Below are positions 26,585 through 35,801 of a DNA stretch of 64,000 nucleotides, one piece after another; the stretch's first letter is position 1; each line of letters begins with the position of its first letter. Origin of the DNA: Frankia sp. QA3 (lineage in GTDB: Bacteria; Actinomycetota; Actinomycetes; Frankiales; Frankiaceae); NCBI RefSeq assembly GCF_000262465.1, contig NZ_CM001489.1, forward strand, positions 4,906,620-4,970,619, given 5' to 3'. Below the pieces are notes generated by a model. It ran no database searches. It was not told the DNA's origin and saw only the letters and a list, made by a program, of their open reading frames with translations. The position numbers and the translations under genes are program-made.

Positions 26585-26960
26585 AACGAACCTCCACGAT
26601 AAGGACCCAAGTCAACACCGACGGCAAAACCGGCGATATCCGCGACTGCGGACCGTCACCGGGGAGAAGCCTCGCCGATCGACCTGAACGGGACCAGTCG
26701 GCGCATGCTCCTGCCGTCGGTTTCAGAGCATGCCATGAACGGCACCCGGGTGTGCGGCCGGACCGCCGGATTACCGGCCGCGTCCCCCGTGCGGGGCATG
26801 GACAGGTGCCCTATGACGGGGCAATCTTCGTGCGAAGTGCCGCCTCGGCGGCGATTTCGCGGCGCGCGCGGACGTGGGTGGGCAGCGGGTGGCCCGGGCC
26901 GTGCCCAGGTGCGGTGACGTCGTGAGATCAGGCAACGGCCACCGCCGCGTGACCGCCGGC
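26585..26960. other. Intergenic region
   Basis: 376 bases between the DUF4326 gene stop and the start of the small membrane peptide. No gene is supported. The relatively AT-rich part 26590-26640 probably holds the promoter for the peptide-decarboxylase transcript. Confidence 0.4.
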
Positions 26961-27335
26961 TCACCGCACGCCGCAACCGCCCCAGCCAGCACCCGCCGCG
27001 CTGCGGCCCACCCGTTCGGCGACCAGGGCCGCGAGAACGTCGGCGTGACACGGTTCACCCTGCGGGCACCAGCAGGCCAACCGCCGCCCGGCGAGCGTCG
27101 GCAGCTCGGCCAGCCGCTCTGAGCGCGAGTACCGCCGCCCCGCCCGGTCGTGGCACACGTCGGGCCCGCTCCCGGTGATCCACTCGGTGTACCGCGCGAC
27201 GGCCTCGGCCCGGCCGAGCGCCCGCTGGTCGAACGGGTTCCCCCACCGGGTCGGCCGGGCGACCACGACGACGCCCTCGGGCTTGCGCCACCCGGGCGCG
27301 CGAGACAGCCGCATGTGGGTCCGGGCCACGGTCAT
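26961..27335 (-). CDS. DUF4326 domain protein
   Basis: 124 residues. It carries the family hallmarks RPTRWGNPF near residues 27-36 and the Cys/His-rich LACWCPQGEPCHADVLA near 86-102, with YTEWI in between. DUF4326 proteins are small and often found in phage and mobile DNA; the cysteines and histidine could bind metal. Function is unknown. The likely start is the ATG at 27335. Its proximity to two TIR-STAND genes is consistent with accessory DNA. Confidence 0.8.
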   Translation of the reverse strand: MTVARTHMRLSRAPGWRKPEGVVVVARPTRWGNPFDQRALGRAEAVARYTEWITGSGPDVCHDRAGRRYSRSERLAELPTLAGRRLACWCPQGEPCHADVLAALVAERVGRSAAGAGWGGCGVR

Positions 27336-27785
27336 CGCGCCCTCCGATCGACCGGGGCGGCGCCGGGCCGCCCGGGCGGCACCGAGGCCGTCATCCCCCC
27401 GCAGGGCGTGCGCAACCGGATGCGCGCGGCGGCGTTAGCCGGGGCGGCGGGTATGGCCGGGGCGACGGGGGCGGCAGGCATGGCGGGGCCGGCAGGCATG
27501 GCAGGCATGGCGGGGATGGCGGGGATGGCGGGGGCCGGCTCGGCGCCGGGTAGCTCACCACTCCGACAGTTGGCCATCCTTTCTTTTCCTGCGATCCATC
27601 AACTGTTCATCGGGGCGTAAATAAAAGCTGCCGCACGGCGGTCTCCTGATTCCTCGGGCTTTCCGCGGGACGGGTCGGTGGTCGCCGCCGAAAACCCGTA
27701 TTTGTACCGGCGGCGCGGTACTCCGGGGCGGTAGTATCGACGCCCTACCGCGTTTGCACGGCAATGTGCGCGGCGATTACTGGGG
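27336..27785. other. Divergent region with a purine-rich GGCAGGCAT repeat
   Basis: About 450 bases. From roughly 27448 to 27535 there are repeated GGCAGGCATGGCGGGG-type units (irregular 9- and 15-base periods). The part from 27585 to 27780 has AT-richer pieces and presumably the promoter of the TIR-STAND-WD40 gene. I see no supported coding sequence. Confidence 0.5.
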
Positions 27786-30770
27786 ATGAGAGTGGCGCGC
27801 GTCTTCGTCAGCCACGCCAGCTCCGACGCGGAGTTGGCCGACCGGATCTACCGCATGCTGGCCGACCTCGGCCATCGGGCATTCCTGGCCCGCGACATCC
27901 GAACGGGAATCCGGCCGGGCGACGTCTGGAAGGAGCGCCTGCACCAGGAGCTGCGGGCCGCGGACGCCGTCATCTGTGTCGTGACCGAGGCCTACAACAC
28001 CTCCCCCTGGTGCGCCTACGAAATCGGGATCGCCCACGAGGTCGGGAGCCTGCTGCTGCCGCTGCGGGCGCAGCCGGGGGTGACCTCGCCGCTGCTCGAC
28101 GACCGCCAGCACGTCGCCGTCGTCGACAACGGCGGCTGGATCGGCGACCTGGACGGCCCGCTGCGGCGGGTGGACGCCGCCGGTGGCCGGGGCTGGGCGT
28201 GGGACCGCTCGCCGTTCCCGGGCCTGCGGCCGTTCACCCGGGACATGGCCCGGGTCTTCTACGGGCGCGACGACGAGCTGCGACGGCTGGCCCACCGGCT
28301 GCGCGCGCTGAGCGACCGGCGGCTGCTGCTCGTCGTCGGCGGGTCCGGGTGCGGCAAGTCGTCGCTGGTCACGGCGGGGTTGACGGCGCGGCTGGGCGGC
28401 GAGCCCGGCTGGGAGGTCGCCGACCCGTTCCTGCCGGGCCGCGACCCGACCCGCAAGCTGGCGCTGGCCCTGACGCAGACGGCGAGCCGCAGCGGGCTGC
28501 GCTGGGACCCGGCCGAGGTCCACCGGCGGCTTGCCTCCGACGACCTGGCCCTGACCGGGCTCGCCGAGGAACTGCTGACCGCGGGCTACCGCCCGCCGCG
28601 GGACCGGCTGCTGCTCGTCATCGATCAGGGCGAGGAGCTTTTCACCCGCGCGGGCTCCGCCGAGCGGACCCGGTTCGCCGAGGTGCTGTCCCGCGGGCTC
28701 GACGGCCCCATCCGGGTCGTCATCGCGGTGCGTTCGGAGTTCCAGGACCAGTTGTTTGCCCTGCGCGAGCTGCACGGCGCCCACCTGCACGCCTTCCCGC
28801 TGCGGCCGCTCGCGCGCGACATGCTCAGCATCGTGATCACCGAGCCGGCCCGGGTCGCCGGGCTGTCGGTGGAGCCGGAGTTGGTCAGCCAGATGGTCGC
28901 CGACACCGACGGCGGCGAGGCGCTGCCGCTGCTTGCCTTCACCCTGCACGAGCTGGCCCGCAACCAGACCCGCGGCGGGCGCCTGTCCGCGCAGCGCTAC
29001 GAGGAGCTCGGCGGGGTGCGCGGGGCGCTCGCGCGCCGTGCGGACGCCGTGCTCGACGAGGCGATGTCCGCCGCCGGCCTGCCCCGGGAGGAGATCCTCG
29101 CCGGCATGGCCGAGCTCGCCACCCTGGACGAGGGGGGCCGGCGCACCCGGCGCCGCATCGAGGTGGCGGAGCTGCCGTCGGAGGCCATGCGCACCGCGTT
29201 CGGCGTCTTCGTCGAGCAGCGGCTGCTGTCGACGGCCAGCGACAGCCTCGGCGGCCCCGGCGTCGGCGTCGTCCACGAGGCGCTGCTCACCGTCTGGCAG
29301 CCGCTGGACTCGGCGATCCGCGAGCGGGAGGCTGCGCTGCTCAGCGAGGGGCAGGTCGAACGGGCCGCCGCCGAATGGGCCCGTGGCGGCCCCCTGTGGG
29401 ACGTCGACCGGCTCACCGCCGCAACGACCACCTTGTGGGGGTCCTACGACCGCTTCCGCGCGGGCGGCAGGCCGGTCGTGAACCTCAACAACGCCGGCCG
29501 GCGGTTCCTCACCGAGTGCAACCGTCGCGTGGAGGCGACGCGCCGCCGGGAACGCAAGCGCCGGCGCCGGACGATCGCGGTGCTGGCCGCCCTGCTCGCG
29601 GTGACGCTCGCCGGCGCCGCGACCGCCGGCTGGCAGGGCGCGTCCGCCCGGCGGGCGCAGCACGCCGCCGAGCGCGCCCAGCGGGCGGTGATCGCCCAGG
29701 CCCTGCTGACCAGGGCGGACGACGTGCGCGCGACGGACCGGATCCGCGCGCTGCGGCTGTCCATCGCCGCCTGGGCGGTGCATCCGGACGCCGCCAGCCA
29801 GGAACGCCTCCAGACCCTCGCCAGCAGTCGGATGGCGCTGGCCAACGGGAACCCGGTCACCGCCGTGGCGTTCTCCCCGGACGGGCGCCTGCTGGCCACC
29901 GGCGGCGCGGATGCCTCGGTGCTGCTGTGGTCGGTGGCGAAGGACGACGGCCAGCCCCACCGCGTCGGGCCGCCGCTCGCGGGCCTGCGCAGCCTCGTCA
30001 CCGAGGTGACGTTCTCGGCGGACGGGCGGCGGCTGATCGCGACCGGCTTCGACCGCACCCGACTGACCTGGGACGTCGGCGATCCGCTGCGGCCGCGGCC
30101 AGCCGACCGGCCCGGCCCCGCTCCCGGCGCGGTCGACACCTGCGTCGACCGATCCCCCGCGGTCCGGATCGAGGCGGTCGGCGAGGAGATCGGCGGGGTC
30201 AGCCTGTGGGCGGTCGGCGGGTCCGGCGGCCGTCGCCTGCTCGGCTGGCTGCCCGCCGGCCCCGGGGAGGCGCGGGCCGTCAGGTTCTCGCCCGACGGCG
30301 GCATCCTCGCGGTCGGCTCCGGCCGCGGCGTGCGCCTGTGGGACACCCGCACCGCCGGCCGGCTCCGCCCCACCACCGGCGACGCCGTGGGCCTCATCGG
30401 CCGCCCGGATGTCGACGCCTGTTCGAACGACGACGAGAAGTACGCAGTCCGGAGGGAAAAAGCAGAAAGAGACAGCGCTGGAAGGGACGGCGATGCCCAC
30501 GACCTGCCGACGTCCAGCCTGCCCCCCGTCGGGCAACCGCTGATGGGGCACACCCACCCGGTGTTCTCGCTGGCCTTCTCCCCGGACGGGCGCCTGCTGG
30601 CCTCGGGCGGCAACGACGGGATGCTCCGGCTGTGGCGACTGTCCACCGTGAAGGCCTCCCGGCAACAGGTGGTCACCGATGCCTGCGCTGAGGCCGGGGG
30701 TGGGCTGGACGCATCGTCCTGGCAGTTCTACCTGCCCGGCGTCCCCTACCACCCCACCTGCGCGCAATGA
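27786..30770 (+). CDS. TIR-nSTAND-WD40 protein with a transmembrane helix (candidate immune effector)
   Basis: 994 residues. A TIR domain spans about 1-130 (RVFVSHASSDAELA; catalytic-type Glu79 in SPWCAYE). Next is an nSTAND1-type NTPase: FPGLRPF then F-x-GRDDEL, Walker A GGSGCGKSSLV near 185, and Walker B LLLVIDQGEELF. A winged-helix/linker region leads to one TM helix (about 595-612, IAVLAALLAVTLAGAATAGW). Four recognisable WD40 repeats follow (FSPDGRLLATGGADASVLLW and similar), fewer than a full propeller, with an insertion before the last. The likely model is that the WD40 end senses, the STAND part oligomerises and the TIR part cleaves NAD+. The alternative is a regulatory scaffold. GTG at 27792 is an alternative start. 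Confidence 0.85.
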   Translation: MRVARVFVSHASSDAELADRIYRMLADLGHRAFLARDIRTGIRPGDVWKERLHQELRAADAVICVVTEAYNTSPWCAYEIGIAHEVGSLLLPLRAQPGVTSPLLDDRQHVAVVDNGGWIGDLDGPLRRVDAAGGRGWAWDRSPFPGLRPFTRDMARVFYGRDDELRRLAHRLRALSDRRLLLVVGGSGCGKSSLVTAGLTARLGGEPGWEVADPFLPGRDPTRKLALALTQTASRSGLRWDPAEVHRRLASDDLALTGLAEELLTAGYRPPRDRLLLVIDQGEELFTRAGSAERTRFAEVLSRGLDGPIRVVIAVRSEFQDQLFALRELHGAHLHAFPLRPLARDMLSIVITEPARVAGLSVEPELVSQMVADTDGGEALPLLAFTLHELARNQTRGGRLSAQRYEELGGVRGALARRADAVLDEAMSAAGLPREEILAGMAELATLDEGGRRTRRRIEVAELPSEAMRTAFGVFVEQRLLSTASDSLGGPGVGVVHEALLTVWQPLDSAIREREAALLSEGQVERAAAEWARGGPLWDVDRLTAATTTLWGSYDRFRAGGRPVVNLNNAGRRFLTECNRRVEATRRRERKRRRRTIAVLAALLAVTLAGAATAGWQGASARRAQHAAERAQRAVIAQALLTRADDVRATDRIRALRLSIAAWAVHPDAASQERLQTLASSRMALANGNPVTAVAFSPDGRLLATGGADASVLLWSVAKDDGQPHRVGPPLAGLRSLVTEVTFSADGRRLIATGFDRTRLTWDVGDPLRPRPADRPGPAPGAVDTCVDRSPAVRIEAVGEEIGGVSLWAVGGSGGRRLLGWLPAGPGEARAVRFSPDGGILAVGSGRGVRLWDTRTAGRLRPTTGDAVGLIGRPDVDACSNDDEKYAVRREKAERDSAGRDGDAHDLPTSSLPPVGQPLMGHTHPVFSLAFSPDGRLLASGGNDGMLRLWRLSTVKASRQQVVTDACAEAGGGLDASSWQFYLPGVPYHPTCAQ

Positions 30771-30954
30771 CCCGCCGATTCGCGATCCCCCGCGCCGGCA
30801 ACGGACCTGGCCGGTCTCGGGACCGAGACCTCCCTCTTTCGGCTCCCCGCCGGCACCGTTCCATCACATACCGGACAAACTTGGCGACGGGGCGCGGCGA
30901 ATCGGTCGCACCGGGTGCTTCCCGACCGGTGCCCGTCAGCGGACCATCATTTAC

Positions 30955-31587
30955 ATGACGTTGACGTACGGGGTGCCCACCCGCATCGAGATTCCAACCG
31001 TGATCACCTCCCGGTTGATCCTGCGCGGCTGGCGCCCCGAGGATCTGCACCCCTACGCCGCGATGAACGCCGATCCGGAGACGATGCGTTATCTCGACGG
31101 CCCGGTCGGGTTGGCCGGCACGGAACGCCTCGTCACCCATCTCATGGGCATGTGGACGATCCACGGTCACGGAATGTGGGCGGTCGAGGAACGGGGCAGC
31201 GGGGAGTTCCTCGGCCGGGCCGGCGCCTATTTCGCGGACGGTTGGCCGGGGATCGAGGTCGCCGTGTCCATCCGCCGGGACCACTGGGGGCACGGGCTCG
31301 GCACGGAGGCGGTCCGGGCGTCGCTGGAGTTCGGCTTCGAACGGCTCAAGGTGGACGAGCTGATCACCGCGACGCACCGGGACAACGCCGGCATGAACGC
31401 GATCGCCCGCCGGCTCGGGATGACCTTTCGCGGGATCGCCGACGTCGGCCCGTGGCGGGCCAGCAACGTCTACGCGATCAGCCGGCAGGAGTGGGACGCG
31501 CGGACCGCGACCGCCGACCGGTCCTTACCCAGGGAGCGCGACAGCCCCGCCGCGCACCGGTCCGTCAGTGCCCGTCCCGTGGGCTAG
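30955..31587 (+). CDS. GNAT-family N-acetyltransferase
   Basis: 210 residues, RimJ/RimL-like. It begins TSRLILRGWRPEDLHPY, has the strand GMWAVEERGSGEFLGRAG, and the acetyl-CoA loop in RRDHWGHGLGTEAVRA, then the C-terminal core HRDNAGMNAIARRLGM. The substrate is unknown: a protein N-terminus, amino group or antibiotic are possible. The ATG at 30955 has no RBS. The gene ends in a CTAG that is also the stop of the convergent regulator. It is closely similar to the acetyltransferase at 60519 in the same window, so the two are paralogs. Confidence 0.87.
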   Translation: MTLTYGVPTRIEIPTVITSRLILRGWRPEDLHPYAAMNADPETMRYLDGPVGLAGTERLVTHLMGMWTIHGHGMWAVEERGSGEFLGRAGAYFADGWPGIEVAVSIRRDHWGHGLGTEAVRASLEFGFERLKVDELITATHRDNAGMNAIARRLGMTFRGIADVGPWRASNVYAISRQEWDARTATADRSLPRERDSPAAHRSVSARPVG

Positions 31588-32915
31588 CCGGCGGGATCCA
31601 GCAGGACGCCGCGGTGGTCCGGCTCGATCGCCGCCATCGGCCCGATCGGCCCCGTCGGCGCGAGGGTTCCGATCAGCTCCCGCAGGTCGCGCACGGCGGA
31701 CTGGCCGCGGTGCCGCTCGGGCACGCGCCGCAGCGCGTCGACGGCCCAGCGCAGCACGAGCGGGCTGCGCCAGTGCTCGGCGATGCCGGTCAGTTCCCGG
31801 GCGATCTGCTCGCAGCCGGTGTCGATCTGGGCGCCGAGGATCAGCGCACCGGCCTGGTTGATCCGGGTGAGCACCGGGTCGAGGGGCTCCCCCGGCGGGA
31901 ACAGGCGCAGCGCGCGGTCGAAGTGCGGCAGGCTGCGGCGCCAGTCGCCGGCGGCGAGCAGCGCGTCGGCGATGTAGAGGTGGAGCTGCTGCTCGCTCAT
32001 CGCCAGCACGCTGCTGCTGGTGGCCTCCAGGTCGAGTCGGCCGAACAGGTCCAGCGCATCCCGGGCCCGCCGTAGGACGTCGGTCAGCTTCTTCTGCACG
32101 CCGAAGGCTCGGGCCTGCATCGCGACGGCGATCAGCTTCCCGGCGCTCGGACTGCGGCCTGCAAGCGCCTCCGCCCGCGCGGCGATCGTGAGCACGAGCC
32201 GCGCGGACGCGCCGTTCTCCAGCTCGGCCTTGGCCCGTTTCGCCACCACCCAGGCGAGCAGCTCCGCGGCGCCGTGCTCGCTCGCGTTGCGGTGCGCCGT
32301 CTCGAACCAGCCGCGCATCTCGGCCCGGTCGCCCAGGTCGGAGAACGACAGGGCGATGATGCCGGCCAGCTTCGCGGTAACGCCCCGCAGCCTGCGCTGC
32401 TGGTACAGCGGCTGGCGCCGGCCCAGCAGCCGGCCGACCTCGGCGAGGTCGACGGACAGGTCGCCGATCATCCCGATCGTCGGCTCCGTGCGATACCGGA
32501 ATCCGTGATCACGCACGATCTCGTCGAGACGATCGACCTGCTCGGCCGCCACCTCGACCCACAGCGTCCGGTCGAGGGCACCCCGAAGCTCCCCCGCCTG
32601 CGCCAGCACGGCCGCGGCCGATCCGCCGGAGTCGGGAACCGGAACGGCGGACCACAACGCCTCCGGAGCGGGGAGGATGCCGGCGGCGGAGCCGTCCAGC
32701 CCGAAACCGAGCCGGTCCGGACGCGTGCGCAGAACGGCGCACAGCGCGTCGAGATATCGAGGGGACGGCCGTTCGCCGCGCTCCCACCTCGATATCCGCT
32801 GATGCCCGAGCGGCGGTTCGCCCCGCCCGGCCCCGGCCTCGTGCTCGCGGATCCGCCGCACGAGTTCCTGCTGCGTCCAGCCGTATGCCAGCCGGTATGC
32901 CCGCAACCGGCTCAC
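31584..32915 (-). CDS. XRE-type helix-turn-helix regulator with TPR-like C-terminal region
   Basis: About 443 residues when started at the GTG at 32915. The N-terminal HTH follows at once (RLRAYRLAYGWTQQELVRRI, then HQRISRWERGERPSPRYLDALCAVL). A long helical C-terminus with TPR-like pairs (MSEQQLHLYIADALLAAGDW) resembles actinomycete regulators of the NsdA type. The frame stays open to 33191, but the additional 92 residues look like chance coding. The product probably represses or activates by binding DNA, with the TPR part sensing a partner. Its last codons overlap the GNAT stop tail to tail. Confidence 0.75.
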   Translation of the reverse strand: MSRLRAYRLAYGWTQQELVRRIREHEAGAGRGEPPLGHQRISRWERGERPSPRYLDALCAVLRTRPDRLGFGLDGSAAGILPAPEALWSAVPVPDSGGSAAAVLAQAGELRGALDRTLWVEVAAEQVDRLDEIVRDHGFRYRTEPTIGMIGDLSVDLAEVGRLLGRRQPLYQQRRLRGVTAKLAGIIALSFSDLGDRAEMRGWFETAHRNASEHGAAELLAWVVAKRAKAELENGASARLVLTIAARAEALAGRSPSAGKLIAVAMQARAFGVQKKLTDVLRRARDALDLFGRLDLEATSSSVLAMSEQQLHLYIADALLAAGDWRRSLPHFDRALRLFPPGEPLDPVLTRINQAGALILGAQIDTGCEQIARELTGIAEHWRSPLVLRWAVDALRRVPERHRGQSAVRDLRELIGTLAPTGPIGPMAAIEPDHRGVLLDPAG

Positions 32916-33265
32916 CCCGCAGTGACGATGAACGGCGTCCGCCGTCTCCGGCACACCGACGCCGGCCTTTGCCAGCCGCGACCGGATGTCCCGCCCGCAC
33001 CTGGCCGGATGCTGTCCGCCCACGGCCACCCCCGCGTTTCCCGCCGGACCCGCTCGCCCATTTCCCACCGGCCGGGGCAGATGATAGCCGGGCCGGCGGC
33101 GACTCGGGAATCGGGCCGCCATCGGAATGTGCGCCACGCGCGCAAAAATCTGCGGCGCACCGGCCTGCGCGCGCACGACCACGCAACGCACATTCGACCG
33201 ATCACCCCCGGTGATAGCAATCGAAGGGCCCGCGAAAAGGGCTGGAGATTACCGCCGGAGGTGCC
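32916..33265. other. Upstream region of the XRE-like regulator
   Basis: Open reading exists on the minus strand continuous with the regulator, but its composition does not look coding. Otherwise nothing is recognised; it should contain the regulator promoter. Confidence 0.35.
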
Positions 33266-34195
33266 ATGTCCAGGCCATTGTCGAGAAGAACCGCGTGGAT
33301 CCGGAACGCGGGCGGCCACCCGCCCCGCGGGCGGCGGGTGCATCGTCTCATCCGGCTCCTGACGCTTCTGCTGCCGCTGCTCCCGCTCCCCGGCTCGGTC
33401 AGGCTGATCCTGGCCGCGCTGGAGGCGACCGTCCTGCTGTACGACGCGACGCGCCCGGCGGCGTCATCGGGTGGCTGCGGCGACCTCCGTCCAGAACGCA
33501 CCGAAGCCGTCCAGCGGGCCGGTCATCGCCCGCTGGGTGAGCAGGACGCCGACGGCGCCACGGGCCGGATCGACATGACCGGTGGTTCCCGTCCCGCCGT
33601 CCCAGCCCCAGCGCCCGGGCGCCATCCACGGCTGGGTGGCCTCGACCTCCACGCCGGTCCCCAGGCCCCACGACCCGCCGGGGCCGACGATCGGCCGCGC
33701 CTGGTCGCGCTGGGCGTCGGTGAGCGCGTCAGCGGTCATCCGCGCCACCGCGCCGGCCGGCAGCACCGGAGCGCCGCCGTCCGCGAGCGCGCACAGGAAC
33801 CGCAGGACGTCGGGCGCGGTGGACACCAGCCCGGAGCTGAGCTCCTCGAAGACCGGCGGGTGGGCGAACTCGCCGTCGGCCGCGTCCAGCACCTCCAGCC
33901 CGTCGGGCCCGGGCCGGTAGGCCGTGGCGAGCCGACCCGGGTCCGGCTCCCAGAACCCGGTGGACGCCATGCCGAGCGGGTCGGTGATCCGCTCGGCGAC
34001 CAGCTCGGACAGCGGCCGCCCGGCGCACCGGGCGAGCAGCACGCCGAGCAGGTCGATGCCCGTGTCGTACAGCCAGCCCTCGCCCGGCTGGAACGCCAGC
34101 GGAAGCCCGGCGACCCTGGCGACGAACTCGTCCGCGGACATCGCCGGCGTCAGGGGACCGGGGAAGACTCCCCGCCGCCGCATCTCCGCCTGTAG
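33266..34195 (+). CDS. Doubtful small membrane protein with antisense extension
   Basis: The start is attractive: an ATG with GGAGGTG four bases upstream. The first 60 residues contain a hydrophobic stretch (LIRLLTLLLPLLPLPGSVRLILAALEATVLLY). After about residue 66 the frame runs antisense to the serine hydrolase gene and looks like a shadow. Either a short membrane protein is real and the extension is accidental, or the whole frame is spurious. No family is recognised. Confidence 0.25.
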   Translation: MSRPLSRRTAWIRNAGGHPPRGRRVHRLIRLLTLLLPLLPLPGSVRLILAALEATVLLYDATRPAASSGGCGDLRPERTEAVQRAGHRPLGEQDADGATGRIDMTGGSRPAVPAPAPGRHPRLGGLDLHAGPQAPRPAGADDRPRLVALGVGERVSGHPRHRAGRQHRSAAVRERAQEPQDVGRGGHQPGAELLEDRRVGELAVGRVQHLQPVGPGPVGRGEPTRVRLPEPGGRHAERVGDPLGDQLGQRPPGAPGEQHAEQVDARVVQPALARLERQRKPGDPGDELVRGHRRRQGTGEDSPPPHLRL

Positions 34196-34639
34196 CGGGG
34201 TCTGCGCCAGCACCGCACCCCAGCCGGAGGTCAGGGTCAGCAGGTGCCGGACGGTGATCGGCCGGCGCACCTCGACGGTGCGGTCGAGCGGCGCGTCCGG
34301 CGCCACCAGCACCCGCGGGGCCGCCGCCTCCGGCAGCCAGCGGGCGACCGGGTCGTCGAGGCCGAGCACACCGTCGTGCTCGAGGCCGAGCGCGAGCACC
34401 CCCGCCGTCAGCTTGGTCAGCGAGGCGAGCCGGAACCGCGTGTCCGCCGCCATCGGCGCGCTCGCGGGCCCGAGCGCCATCCGCCCACCCGCACGCACCT
34501 CGACCCGCCCACCGATGCGGAGCGCGCCGACGTACCCCGGGATCCGCCCGGACGCCACCTGCCCGTCCGGCACCCGCCAGACCCGCTCGAAGCCCGCGCC
34601 GGCAGCCTCTGCCGCCACGCCACCCTCATGCCGTGTCAT
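33464..34639 (-). CDS. Beta-lactamase-family serine hydrolase
   Basis: 391 residues, class C/EstB-like esterase or D-aminopeptidase family. The ATG at 34639 was chosen; upstream sequence in frame lacks domain similarity. SLTK (Ser73, Lys76) is the nucleophile motif, WLYDTGIDLLG provides the Tyr general base, and the third element GGTGTTGHVD corresponds to the H/KxG box. There is no signal peptide, so it is probably cytoplasmic and acts on small esters or amides. It is divergent from the LLM oxidoreductase, with about 180 bases between them. Confidence 0.85.
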   Translation of the reverse strand: MTRHEGGVAAEAAGAGFERVWRVPDGQVASGRIPGYVGALRIGGRVEVRAGGRMALGPASAPMAADTRFRLASLTKLTAGVLALGLEHDGVLGLDDPVARWLPEAAAPRVLVAPDAPLDRTVEVRRPITVRHLLTLTSGWGAVLAQTPLQAEMRRRGVFPGPLTPAMSADEFVARVAGLPLAFQPGEGWLYDTGIDLLGVLLARCAGRPLSELVAERITDPLGMASTGFWEPDPGRLATAYRPGPDGLEVLDAADGEFAHPPVFEELSSGLVSTAPDVLRFLCALADGGAPVLPAGAVARMTADALTDAQRDQARPIVGPGGSWGLGTGVEVEATQPWMAPGRWGWDGGTGTTGHVDPARGAVGVLLTQRAMTGPLDGFGAFWTEVAAATR

Positions 34640-34820
34640 CCGCCCTCCTCGCCAGGCTCGCCGCGAGGCTACGGCGGGGGTCCGACAACTTTGCGAGGGA
34701 GGTCGTGGTCGAGGCGGACGGGATGCCCGCCACGAGGCACCCGAAGACCAGCTCGCCCGCCGACGGCAACAGGATTCCGTCGAACGGAATAGACCGCCGG
34801 CCGCGGGGCAGCACCGCGAA

Positions 34821-35789
34821 ATGACCGTATACGGCATCCACGCGTCACATGAGCAGATCCCACCGGGCGGGCTACTCGAAGCCGTCGCCAAGGCGGAGCA
34901 GGCCGGATTCGCCGCGGCCATGTCGTCCGACCACTTCTCGCCGTGGAGTTCCCGCCAGGGTGAATCCGGTTTCGCCTGGACCTGGCTCGGCGCGGCGATG
35001 CAGGCGACCAGGCTGCCCTTCGGCGTCGTCCACGCACCGGGCCAGCGATATCACCCGGCGATCAGCGCACAGGCGATCGCCACCGTCGCCAGCATGTTCC
35101 CGGACCGGTTCTTCGTCGCGCTCGGCTCCGGTGAGGCGAGCAACGAGCACATCACCGGGGACGGGTGGCCTCGCAAGGACGTCCGCAACGCCCGCCTGCG
35201 GGAGTGCGTCGACATCATCCGGGCGCTGCTGGCCGGGGAGGAGGTCAGCCACGACGGTCTGGTGCGGGTGGACCGGGCCCGGCTGTGGACCCGGCCAGCC
35301 ACCCCGCCGCCGCTGGTCGCAGCCGCGGTGACCCCGCGGACCGCCGCCTGGTGCGCGGGCTGGGCCGACGGCCTGATCACGGTCAACTCCGACGTCGAGA
35401 CGCTGCGCGCGGTGCTCGCCGCCTACCGCGACGCCGGTGGGCGGGGCCCGGCGCGGCTGCAGGTGCACCTGAGCTACGCCGCCGACGAGCGGACGGCGCG
35501 CAAGATCGCCCACGACCAGTGGCGCAGCAACGTCTTCCCACCGCCGCTGTGCTGGGACTTCGACCACGTCGACCTCTTCGACGGCGCGTCCGAGCACGTC
35601 ACGCCCGAGGCGGTCGCGCGGACGGTGCGGGTGTCGGCCGATCCGGACCAGCACGCGGCGTGGCTGGCGGAGTACGCCGAGCTCGGCTTCGACGAGATCT
35701 TCCTGCATCACGTCGGGCAGAGCCAGGACGAGTTCATCGACGTCTTCGGCACCCGGGTGCTCCCCGCGCTGCGGGCCAGCGCCGGCTGA
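34821..35789 (+). CDS. LLM-class flavin-dependent oxidoreductase (TIGR03885-like)
   Basis: 322 residues, TIM-barrel of the luciferase-like (LLM) superfamily. Landmarks are YGIHASHEQIPPGGLLE, the SDHFSPW metal-free His segment, FPDRFFVALGSGEASNEH, and a C-terminal FDEIFLHHVG. The subfamily often sits directly beside a GH13 trehalose-synthase-like gene, as here, only 12 bases apart. Such proteins bind FMN or F420; which one is used is not evident. Translation probably starts at the ATG at 34821. The reaction and substrate remain unknown. Confidence 0.85.
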   Translation: MTVYGIHASHEQIPPGGLLEAVAKAEQAGFAAAMSSDHFSPWSSRQGESGFAWTWLGAAMQATRLPFGVVHAPGQRYHPAISAQAIATVASMFPDRFFVALGSGEASNEHITGDGWPRKDVRNARLRECVDIIRALLAGEEVSHDGLVRVDRARLWTRPATPPPLVAAAVTPRTAAWCAGWADGLITVNSDVETLRAVLAAYRDAGGRGPARLQVHLSYAADERTARKIAHDQWRSNVFPPPLCWDFDHVDLFDGASEHVTPEAVARTVRVSADPDQHAAWLAEYAELGFDEIFLHHVGQSQDEFIDVFGTRVLPALRASAG

Positions 35790-35801
35790 GGCGGGGCGAC
35801 G

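Noticed and set aside
27777..30767. A 996-codon open frame on the minus strand opposite the TIR-STAND-WD40 gene
   Set aside because: It is an antisense shadow of a strongly supported gene in GC-rich DNA, with no domain resemblance and no RBS.
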